From an uncultured Clostridia bacterium (GTDB lineage Bacteria > Bacillota > Clostridia > Christensenellales > CAG-314): a stretch of 9,551 nucleotides of DNA. The stretch spans positions 1 through 9,551 of the forward strand of contig CAKQXG010000074.1 in NCBI GenBank assembly GCA_934281515.1. Direction: 5' to 3'. How positions within the stretch are numbered: position 1 is the stretch's first letter; the number at the start of each line of letters is the position of its first letter. This document shows positions 1 to 4,871 of this stretch, one piece after another. The translations under genes and the position numbers were made by a program. The notes under the pieces are model-generated. The model made no database searches and was not told the DNA's origin. It worked only from the letters and a program-made list of their open reading frames with translations.

Positions 1-351
1 GCCCAACGCAATACACCCGACGCCGATCAACGCAAACATCAGCGTTTTACCGCCGCCGTTGTTGACGTAGTCGAGTATGGCAAGTACAATCATCGTTACC
101 GCCGCGCCGAACGCCAACACCGCCAGAAAGATAAAAAATCCTCGCCAACCGCGATATTTGCCGATTTGCTTGTCCAGATGCTCCACGTCAGCGGCGTACT
201 TGCGGTACTGCTCCGACGATTCGTGGTTTTGCTGAACGTTGACCGCGGATTCCTTGACAAGCGAGTCAAAAAACTCGTCAACTTTTTGTTGAAACTTTGG
301 TTTGAACACAGGTTCGTAATTCTGCGCAAACTCAAGCATGCTTTGATCCAT
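1..351 (-). CDS. Hypothetical two-pass membrane protein, 3' end outside the window
   Basis: The frame is open from an ATG at 351 to the left edge and gives 117 residues with no stop. The start (MDQSMLEFAQNYEP) is preceded by GGAG at 358-361, six bases away, and by a strong promoter. Residues 1-70 are hydrophilic and rich in Gln, Lys and Glu (QQKVDEFF, ADVEHLDKQIGK), probably a cytoplasmic amphipathic or coiled segment. Two hydrophobic stretches follow, at about 72-93 (FFIFLAVLAFGAAVTMIVLAIL) and from about 104 to the edge, separated by a short YVNNGGGK turn. I do not recognise the family. The missing C-terminal part probably carries the main domain. The reading frame and start are well supported, but the function is unknown. 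The competing plus-strand frame at 166-603 lacks a ribosome binding site and runs across the promoter, so it was dismissed. Confidence 0.75.
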   Translation of the reverse strand, partial: MDQSMLEFAQNYEPVFKPKFQQKVDEFFDSLVKESAVNVQQNHESSEQYRKYAADVEHLDKQIGKYRGWRGFFIFLAVLAFGAAVTMIVLAILDYVNNGGGKTLMFALIGVGCIALG

Positions 352-449
352 GAAATTCTCCGATGGTTTTGTAGGGTAACACCCCTTTTGCAAAAGTTAT
401 TTGATAAATACAGTTACGCAACACGGCGCAAATACCTGCATTTGTTTAT

Positions 450-478
450 ATTATATTGTAAACAGTATAAATTGTCAA
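450..478 (-). promoter_or_regulatory. Sigma-A promoter for the membrane protein at 1-351
   Basis: On the minus strand there is a perfect TTGACA -35 (473-478), a 17-base spacer and a perfect TATAAT -10 (450-455). Transcription would start near 443, leaving a leader of about 90 bases before the ATG at 351. The surrounding sequence is AT-rich. This is the best promoter match in the window. Confidence 0.85.
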
Positions 479-636
479 TATTTGACAAAAAAAAATTTGT
501 ATCGTATTCTTTTTTTCAAACTTCCGTCGATGTCGACTCCACGACAGACACTCTTGCAATCGATGCCGCAAAGTGTACTATTTTGTTACTACTTCTGTAT
601 TGAAACAACAATTTGCCGTATGACGTCAGTTTGTAA

Positions 637-669
637 AGAAAAAAGGACCTGTGGTATCACAAGTCCTTT
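637..669 (-). terminator. Rho-independent terminator of the ferredoxin gene
   Basis: Read on the minus strand, a 12-bp stem (658-669 with 642-653, one G-T wobble) closes a 4-base loop and is followed by a run of T (A run 637-644 on the plus strand). It begins 20 bases after the ferredoxin stop codon. Stem length and U tract are typical of an efficient intrinsic terminator. Confidence 0.88.
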
Positions 670-688
670 CGCCAAATGCAATTGAGCT

Positions 689-859
689 TTACTCTTCTTC
701 GATTGCTCCAACGGGACATTGAGCAGAGCAGCTTCCGCAATCTACACAGAGATCGGGATTGATTTCGTACTTGCCATCGCCTTCGCTGATAGCGTCACAA
801 GGACATACACTTTGGCAACCGCCGCATGCGATACATTCATCGGTAATTTTGTGAGCCAT
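689..859 (-). CDS. 2[4Fe-4S] ferredoxin, clostridial type
   Basis: This is a 56-residue cytoplasmic electron carrier. Two cluster motifs are visible: C9-x2-C12-x2-C15-x3-C19-P and C38-x2-C41-x2-C44-x3-C48-P. Each provides three ligands to one cubane and one to the other, as in classical bacterial ferredoxins (usual length 54-60). An extra Cys at 21 directly follows the first CP. The C-terminus is acidic (AIEEE). I chose the ATG at 859 (MAHKIT) because AAGGAG lies nine bases upstream at 869-874. A longer frame from 946 would run through the promoter and ribosome binding site. The gene has its own promoter and terminator and appears monocistronic. The electron partner (pyruvate:ferredoxin oxidoreductase, hydrogenase or Rnf) cannot be told from the context. 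Confidence 0.96.
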   Translation of the reverse strand: MAHKITDECIACGGCQSVCPCDAISEGDGKYEINPDLCVDCGSCSAQCPVGAIEEE

Positions 860-893
860 GACTAACTTCTCCTTTCCTTTTGGGATTGATTTG

Positions 894-923
894 ATTATAC
901 CACCACTTGGCACGATTTGTCTA
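894..923 (-). promoter_or_regulatory. Sigma-A promoter of the ferredoxin gene
   Basis: On the minus strand, TAGACA (918-923), an 18-base spacer and a perfect TATAAT (894-899). The -10 is 35 bases upstream of the ATG at 859, which gives a short leader carrying the AAGGAG site. Confidence 0.75.
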
Positions 924-958
924 GTGTTTTGTGGCGATTTGCTCATTTCAACGTAAAA

Positions 959-989
959 ATTATAAAAAAATTTACTCCGATATGGTCAA
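959..989 (-). promoter_or_regulatory. Possible second, upstream ferredoxin promoter
   Basis: On the minus strand, TTGACC (984-989) and a perfect TATAAT (959-964), separated by 19 bases, which is longer than optimal. It lies in an AT-rich stretch between the HAD gene and the proximal promoter. The A/T richness makes a chance match likelier, so the call is tentative. Confidence 0.35.
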
Positions 990-1088
990 AAAAACCTAAA
1001 AAACGGCACAAAAACGTGAAATTCGATTCATATTTGTATCATTTTTGAAGATTTGTTCGCTACAACCGACGTTTTCGGATGCGCATAT

Positions 1089-1736
1089 TTACAGTAATAT
1101 TTCGGCAATATCGGCAGGCGTGTCGGCTACCGCTACGGGATGACCTGCAAGCAACTCTTCCTTGTTGCCGAAGCCGTATGTCACTGCCATAAAGTCAATT
1201 CCGTTGTCGCGTGCGCCGTTCATATCGTGGGCAGTGTCGCCAATCATCAGGCAATCTTTGCGCGCCCAACCGTGGTCGTCCACAAGTTGGCGCAACACTT
1301 CGGCTTTGTAGCCGCGACGTTCGGTCTGCGCATAAACGTAGTCGAAGTACTGCGCGATACCCAGTACCTGCACCGAGCGCAAAGCATGCGGCTCGTACTT
1401 GCTGCTGGCAATGCTAAGCACGTAGCCGTGTGATTTCAGTGCGGCAAGCACATCGACAATGCCGTCGTACAAGCGACTGTTGGTTACGGCGTCGGTTTCG
1501 TCAAACACCTTACAGTGCATGGCAATAGCTTCGTCCATATGTTGTTTGCCGACAAGTTCCTCGTAGCTGAATTCCAGCGGAGGGCCGATGTGGCGGCGAA
1601 AGTCGACATTGCCGTAGTCCACGCCGAAGTGGTCAAGCACCTTTTTGAAAGTTGCCGAAATGCCCGGCATGGTGTTGTTGACCGTGCCGTCAAAGTCAAA
1701 AATGATATACTTGTATTTGTCTAGTAGCTCGTGCAT
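1089..1736 (-). CDS. HAD-superfamily phosphatase, phosphoglycolate phosphatase-like
   Basis: A 215-residue cytoplasmic HAD hydrolase with all four motifs. Motif I is DFDGT at 14-18, where D14 is the expected nucleophile and D16 the acid/base. Motif II is Ser111 in IASSK, the Lys of motif III is K144, and motif IV is GDTAHD at 166-171 (D167 and D171 for Mg2+). The segment at 20-95 is an alpha-helical C1 cap with the RRHIGPPLEFSYEEL pattern seen in the Gph/PGP-like group (HAD_2). The true substrate (phosphoglycolate, a nucleotide or a sugar phosphate) cannot be inferred. The ATG at 1736 is only 6 bases after the stop of the CYTH gene and has only a weak AAGAAG ribosome binding site, which suggests translational coupling. 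No clear terminator follows; the 947-1088 gap is AT-rich with T runs but no convincing stem. Confidence 0.92.
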   Translation of the reverse strand: MHELLDKYKYIIFDFDGTVNNTMPGISATFKKVLDHFGVDYGNVDFRRHIGPPLEFSYEELVGKQHMDEAIAMHCKVFDETDAVTNSRLYDGIVDVLAALKSHGYVLSIASSKYEPHALRSVQVLGIAQYFDYVYAQTERRGYKAEVLRQLVDDHGWARKDCLMIGDTAHDMNGARDNGIDFMAVTYGFGNKEELLAGHPVAVADTPADIAEILL

Positions 1737-1742
1737 AATATT

Positions 1743-2384
1743 TCAATCTTCTTTGTTGCCGTCAGTATGTTTGGTTGCGCCGCCTGCATGCGAAGTCTCT
1801 TTTGCGTTGTCTTGGGCAAGAGCATCCAAAAAGCGTTGATTTTTGGGCAGAGAACCGCGCGTAGGGATGCCAAAGGTGTGGTTAAGATAATTTTTGAGTT
1901 TTTCCAGACTGTCGACGTGATCGGACTCGCACTCCAACTCGTAGTCGGTGCGCCCGAGATAACTACACTTGTCAAGTTCCACGCGCCACCCATCGAGCAT
2001 AAAACACGTGCGCAAAGTTTCGGACTTGCCCACATACTTGAGCCACGAAGTAAACACATCGGTGTCAAAAATGGAGTTTAAGCTGCGATACGGCAAACCG
2101 ACTTGCAAGGCCATGTTTGTAAACGGTCCGTCGACGTTGGTTTCGCGTTCGTCGCACACCATCACTTCGTCGGCGTTGTTTAGACGACGTTTGTAGCACA
2201 GCACGTATCTGTCGCCGATTTGCCTGATGCGCACCATTGTGTCATGCGACATGTCGTCGCCGACAAAATAGTGATTGGTAATCGACACCGTACGAGCGTC
2301 GCCGCATTCCGCCGCGCGAGCCGCAACCAGCGCGTACTCTCTTGCGGTAAGTTGCAATTTCAATTCCTGTTCGATATTACGCAT
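1743..2384 (-). CDS. CYTH-domain protein (triphosphate tunnel metalloenzyme, YjbK-like)
   Basis: The 213-residue protein begins with the CYTH signature ExExK at residues 5-9 (E5, E7, K9). It also has the charged tunnel residues of the family: R52 and R54 (VRIRQ), K65-R67, R134 and E136 (WRVELD), and a DYELECE strand at 147-153 with alternating glutamates for metal. CYTH proteins hydrolyse inorganic triphosphate, thiamine triphosphate or nucleotides; in Bacillota the YjbK clade is of uncertain substrate. The last ~20 residues are polar and low in complexity (Ala, Gly, His, Lys, Asp), a probable disordered tail. The ATG at 2384 follows AAAGGAG (2389-2395) by four bases. It is the first gene of a pair with the HAD phosphatase. 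I found no confident promoter upstream. Confidence 0.9.
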   Translation of the reverse strand: MRNIEQELKLQLTAREYALVAARAAECGDARTVSITNHYFVGDDMSHDTMVRIRQIGDRYVLCYKRRLNNADEVMVCDERETNVDGPFTNMALQVGLPYRSLNSIFDTDVFTSWLKYVGKSETLRTCFMLDGWRVELDKCSYLGRTDYELECESDHVDSLEKLKNYLNHTFGIPTRGSLPKNQRFLDALAQDNAKETSHAGGATKHTDGNKED

Positions 2385-2476
2385 AATACTCCTTTGTTTA
2401 AACTGATAAATGTCGTTGACTTAATACTGACGTGTGCAAAATGTAAAACATACACCTAGGCTTCAAGCGTTTGACG

Positions 2477-2543
2477 TGAAAACATTGCAATCTTTTTTAC
2501 AATATGCCTTTCACTATACAATGACTTTCAATTGACAACGTAG
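2477..2543. repeat. Direct repeat copy A (67 bp)
   Basis: It begins TGAAAACAT and ends TTCAATTGACAACGTAG. It aligns with copy B at 2570-2634: the last 51 positions have six differences, all transitions, and the first part has a 2-base length difference. A central imperfect dyad (TCACTATACAATGA, 2511-2524) is present in both copies. The copies are 26 bases apart. It could be part of a mobile or structured element, or a duplicated regulatory region. Confidence 0.85.
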
Positions 2544-2569
2544 AAAGGTTTTCAACGAGTAGTATAACA

Positions 2570-2634
2570 TGAAAACATCGCTATTTTTTACAATGTGTCT
2601 TTCACTATACAGTGACTTTCAATTGACGGCATAG
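2570..2634. repeat. Direct repeat copy B (65 bp)
   Basis: Second copy of the repeat described at 2477-2543. Its dyad is a cleaner inverted repeat (TCACT-ATAC-AGTGA, 2602-2615). Its last 17 bases contain the left arm of the 16-bp inverted repeat that bounds the structured block to the right. Confidence 0.85.
2618..2633. repeat. Left arm of a 16-bp inverted repeat
   Basis: TTCAATTGACGGCATA, an exact reverse complement of 3017-3032. It lies within the end of direct repeat B. Copy A carries a related but diverged version (TTCAATTGACAACGTA). Confidence 0.85.
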
Positions 2635-2913
2635 ACGTAGGTAGATAGTGGCAACAGTTGACCGCCCGCGACAGGAGCCACCTGACGTGGACGCACTAGG
2701 GGCAAGCAATATTCAACTACCTTCGCAAACCACGAACCTGTGTCGGGGTTTGCGCCCTTGCGGGGGATGTTGGGGATGCTCGCCCCAACGAAAGTCTGTT
2801 AGATGCGGTGAGCTTTCACTTTGGGTCGCAATCGATTTTGATGGCTTCACCAAACTAGTGATACAAACCAACTTTGCCTAGTGGGTGCACGACCCATGCC
2901 CGCACCCACATAG

Positions 2914-3014
2914 TCCGACCACAACAGAGCACTGCCGTGGGCACGAGGGTATATCTATATCGCCTAAACGTGCACGTTAGGCGCCGTGCCGCCGCTGTTG
3001 TGCGTGTGGTCGGA
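2914..3014. other. 101-nt nested stem-loop
   Basis: Stacked helices: TCCGACC (2914-2920) with GGTCGGA (3008-3014), ACAACAG (2921-2927) with CTGTTGT (2995-3001), GGCACG (2940-2945) with CGTGCC (2985-2990), and an apical hairpin CGCCTAA (2961-2967) with TTAGGCG (2977-2983). The first two helices are continuous on one side and separated by a 6-base bulge on the other. No T run follows on either strand, so it does not look like an intrinsic terminator. Confidence 0.7.
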
Positions 3015-3016
3015 GT

Positions 3017-3032
3017 TATGCCGTCAATTGAA
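3017..3032. repeat. Right arm of the 16-bp inverted repeat, overlapping the nrdR stop
   Basis: TATGCCGTCAATTGAA, the exact reverse complement of 2618-2633. Bases 3024-3026 are the TGA stop codon of nrdR on the minus strand, and 3027-3032 encode its last two residues. Similarity to repeats A and B does not extend past the 16 bases. Confidence 0.85.
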
Positions 3033-3473
3033 TAGTTTTCGCATTTCTTCCAAAAACGTCGCACTATCCTTAAACTGCCTGTACACGGCAGCAAATCTTA
3101 TGTAAGCAACTTCGTCAAGTTTTTTCAACTCGTCCATTACCAAATCGCCGATTTGCATCGACGTCACTTCTTCTTCCAGACTGCCGTACAGCGTTTTTTC
3201 GATGTTGTCCACTACTTCGTCGATCTGCGCCATGCTGATAGGCCGTTTTTCGCAACTGCGCAAAATGCCGTTTTTCAGCTTGCCACGGTCGTACAATTGG
3301 CGCGTGCCGTCACGCTTGACAATCAAAAACGGCGCAAGTTCGATTGTTTCGAAGGTGGTAAAACGCTTGCCGCACTGCACGCACTCGCGACGGCGACGTA
3401 TACTGCGCCCGTCGTCGGTGGATCTGCTGTCGATAACTTTGCTGTCTTCACAGCCACAATACATACATTTCAT
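3024..3473 (-). CDS. nrdR: Transcriptional repressor NrdR
   Basis: NrdR senses the ATP/dATP ratio and represses ribonucleotide reductase genes by binding NrdR boxes. The 149-residue protein matches the family length. An N-terminal zinc ribbon has ligands C3, C6 (CMYC), C31 and C34 (CVQC), followed by the basic stretch RSIRRRRE (23-30) and KRFTTFETIE (36-45). An ATP-cone spans about 49-139, starting LIVKRDGTRQLYDRGKL. The ATG at 3473 has AAGGAAG seven bases upstream, and this site directly follows and partly overlaps the purC TAA. The gap to purC is 12 bases, so the two genes are almost certainly co-transcribed. No ribonucleotide reductase gene is in the window. The stop codon lies inside an inverted repeat. 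Confidence 0.97.
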   Translation of the reverse strand: MKCMYCGCEDSKVIDSRSTDDGRSIRRRRECVQCGKRFTTFETIELAPFLIVKRDGTRQLYDRGKLKNGILRSCEKRPISMAQIDEVVDNIEKTLYGSLEEEVTSMQIGDLVMDELKKLDEVAYIRFAAVYRQFKDSATFLEEMRKLFN

Positions 3474-3485
3474 TGATTTACTTCC

Positions 3486-4196
3486 TTATTTGTTTTGTCC
3501 GACGGCTTGTTGCAGGCGTTCGAGTATCACTTTGTACTCCATGTCGGGCTTTGTGCCGCCGTCGTCAAAACGGTTCAGCGTATCTTTGTCCCAAAAACGC
3601 GACACATTAGGCGTGATTTCGTCGGCAATGACAAGTCCGCTGCCTACGCGTCCGAACTCCAATTTGAAGTCGGCGACGATAATGCCGAGCGGCTTCATCA
3701 GATCGGTCAACACCTTGTTTACCCGTGTTGCGCAGTAGCACATGTAGTTCATTTCTTCACGTGTGCAAAGTCCCAGCGTCAAGGCGTGGTACTCGTTGAT
3801 GACAGGGTCGCCCAGTTGGTCGTTTTTGTAGCAAAACTCCAACACGGGGAAACGCAACTTGCTGTGGTACGGCAAGCCGAGGCGATCTACAATGCTGCCT
3901 GCGGCATAGTTGCGCACGACCACCTCTACGGGAATCATGTCGGCGCGGCGCACCACTGCGGAATTGTCGTCAAACAGCGACACAAAGTGCGTGTGTATGT
4001 TGTTGTCCTCCAACACCTGCATAAGTATAGCGTTGATTTTGTTGCAATAGGCACCCTTGCCGGAGAAGTACTGTTTCTTTTTGGCATGGTACATCATGGC
4101 GTCGTCGCTGAACTCGGCAACGACAAGTTTAGGGTCGTCGGTTTGCCATACACGCTTTGTTTTGCCTTCGTAAAGAAGATTGCCCTTGGTAACCAT
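3486..4196 (-). CDS. purC: Phosphoribosylaminoimidazole-succinocarboxamide synthase (SAICAR synthetase)
   Basis: PurC joins CAIR and aspartate with ATP hydrolysis to form SAICAR, an intermediate step of de novo purine synthesis in the cytoplasm. The length of 236 is typical. Visible motifs are LYEGKTK (8-14, nucleotide-binding glycine loop), HTHFVSL (68-74), IPVEVVVRNYAAGS (88-101, the family signature), DFKLEFG (176-182) and DEITPNVSRFWD (192-203). The last usually reads DEISPDTCRLWD, so this copy is slightly divergent, but the key acidic and Arg-Trp-Asp positions are kept. The ATG at 4196 is preceded by a strong AGGAGGA (4203-4209) six bases away. It is cistron one of purC-nrdR and is not clustered with other pur genes here. 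Confidence 0.97.
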   Translation of the reverse strand: MVTKGNLLYEGKTKRVWQTDDPKLVVAEFSDDAMMYHAKKKQYFSGKGAYCNKINAILMQVLEDNNIHTHFVSLFDDNSAVVRRADMIPVEVVVRNYAAGSIVDRLGLPYHSKLRFPVLEFCYKNDQLGDPVINEYHALTLGLCTREEMNYMCYCATRVNKVLTDLMKPLGIIVADFKLEFGRVGSGLVIADEITPNVSRFWDKDTLNRFDDGGTKPDMEYKVILERLQQAVGQNK

Positions 4197-4215
4197 ATAT
4201 TGTCCTCCTATTGAA

Positions 4216-4250
4216 ATAATAAAAATACCTATCGGATAGCAAATCTATCC
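4216..4250 (-). terminator. Weak terminator-like hairpin between the membrane protein gene and purC
   Basis: On the minus strand, GGATAG (4245-4250) pairs with CTATCC (4234-4239) across a 5-base loop. Three more pairs are possible outside a 2x2 mismatch. A U-rich but interrupted tract (TATTTTTATTATT) follows. It lies just upstream of the purC ribosome binding site, so it could also be a leader hairpin. No clear purC promoter is visible in this 92-base gap, so read-through from the upstream gene is possible. Confidence 0.4.
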
Positions 4251-4288
4251 CGTAGTGACGGCACCGCAAAGGCGCAATTACCACACAC

Positions 4289-4735
4289 TCAGTCCTTTTT
4301 ACCCAGTACAACGACTTTGCCCGTTTCGCGGTTGTAGGCAATGTCCACCGTTTTGTTGTTGTAGTCCTCCAACAGATACAAATCGAACCATCCGCCGCCG
4401 AACAAAGGGGCAGTGTCGGCAGTAACAATTTTACCACCTGTAAGATGTGGCTTATCGAGTACGGTTTGCGCAACGACAAATTCCTCCGCCGACTTGGAAA
4501 GATGCGACATCTTTACCCACAAGTAAATCCATATCGGTAGAAAGCATACTCCGAGCACTGCGCCGATCGCCGCCCCTACTCCAAAGGAAACAATTACTTC
4601 GGTGCGAGTAAATGCGACGAACATAGAAACGAATATCGACAAAACGGCCATCACACCCCAAAACGCCACAAGTGACTTGCATTGACGTTGGTACCATCTG
4701 TAGTCCATCGATTGCTGTATTTGTTGTTTAGTCAT
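4289..4735 (-). CDS. Hypothetical two-pass membrane protein
   Basis: The product is 148 residues. The N-terminus (1-20) is Gln-rich and basic (MTKQQIQQSMDYRWYQRQCK). Two membrane segments are at about 22-42 and 47-74, joined by a very short TRTEV turn, so both ends are probably cytoplasmic. Residues 80-148 form a small soluble domain with alternating hydrophobic and polar residues, probably mainly beta (KIVTADTAPLFGGGWFDLYL, TVDIAYNRETGKVVVLGKKD). I do not recognise the family. The ATG at 4735 has AAGGAG at 4741-4746, five bases away, and a candidate promoter is upstream. The domain plan resembles that of the partial protein at 1-351 (soluble N-terminus, then paired membrane helices), but I see no sequence similarity that would make them paralogues. 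Confidence 0.82.
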   Translation of the reverse strand: MTKQQIQQSMDYRWYQRQCKSLVAFWGVMAVLSIFVSMFVAFTRTEVIVSFGVGAAIGAVLGVCFLPIWIYLWVKMSHLSKSAEEFVVAQTVLDKPHLTGGKIVTADTAPLFGGGWFDLYLLEDYNNKTVDIAYNRETGKVVVLGKKD

Positions 4736-4761
4736 AATTGCTCCTTGATAATGACAAAATC

Positions 4762-4791
4762 GATATACTTTTTAGCCGTCGGCACAAGCAA
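4762..4791 (-). promoter_or_regulatory. Candidate promoter of the membrane protein at 4289-4735
   Basis: On the minus strand, TTGCTT (4786-4791), an 18-base spacer and TATATC (4762-4767), 27 bases upstream of the ATG. Four of six bases match in the -35 and five of six in the -10. The rest of the 4736-4871 gap is AT-rich and shows no convincing terminator for the glycoside hydrolase gene. Confidence 0.45.
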
Positions 4792-4871
4792 ATAAAGAAT
4801 CTTTTTACAACTTTGCCACCCCGAATGTAGCTGAAAAACATATACGTATCGATTTTTTGCAGACAAAAACA

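Larger units (their letters stand above)
2618..3032. other. Non-coding structured block bounded by inverted repeats (candidate structured RNA or MITE-like element)
   Basis: This 415-bp stretch fills most of the 640-bp gap between nrdR and the CYTH gene. It is visibly richer in G and C than the AT-rich repeat region at 2400-2617. No frame in it has a ribosome binding site or recognisable protein. Possible stems are: 2618-2633/3017-3032 (16 bp, perfect), 2694-2700/2877-2883 (7 bp), 2724-2731/2747-2754 (8 bp), 2769-2775/2783-2789 (7 bp), 2804-2811/2816-2830 (two short stems), 2881-2888/2902-2909 (8 bp) and the nested structure 2914-3014. The long-range 7-bp stem and the 2881 hairpin share three bases, so they exclude each other. 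On the minus strand the block would be the 3' UTR of purC-nrdR. I found no RNase P, tmRNA, SRP or known riboswitch motif. Strand and nature are undecided. Confidence 0.5.

Noticed and set aside
166..603. Plus-strand 145-codon open frame
   Set aside because: It is antisense to the better-supported membrane protein at 1-351 and its promoter, and it has no ribosome binding site.
689..946. 85-residue longer form of the ferredoxin
   Set aside because: The extra 29 codons cover the promoter -10 and the ribosome binding site. The 56-residue form matches the family.
2400..2476. Promoter for the CYTH-HAD pair
   Set aside because: The best combination (TTTACA with TATTAA, 15-base spacer) is too weak and too short-spaced to report as a feature.
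2501..2616. NrdR-box resemblance of the repeat dyads (CACTATACAGTG)
   Set aside because: The outer CAC/GTG matches, but the space between them is 6 bases and the recalled consensus needs 8. The two copies are 91 bp apart and downstream of nrdR, not at a promoter I can identify.
2648..2881. Plus-strand 77-codon open frame in the structured block
   Set aside because: No ribosome binding site, no recognisable domain, and it runs through the hairpins.
2961..2983. Integron attC-like boxes (GCCTAA and GTTAGGC)
   Set aside because: The boxes face each other across about 9 bases in a simple palindrome. attC sites have longer separated R and L boxes, and there is no integrase or cassette here.
2618..3032. 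Known large RNAs (RNase P, tmRNA, SRP RNA, group II intron, cobalamin riboswitch)
   Set aside because: I looked for their conserved cores on both strands (for example the RNase P GAAAGUC region, tmRNA ends, intron domain V) and found none. This is by eye, not by covariance search.
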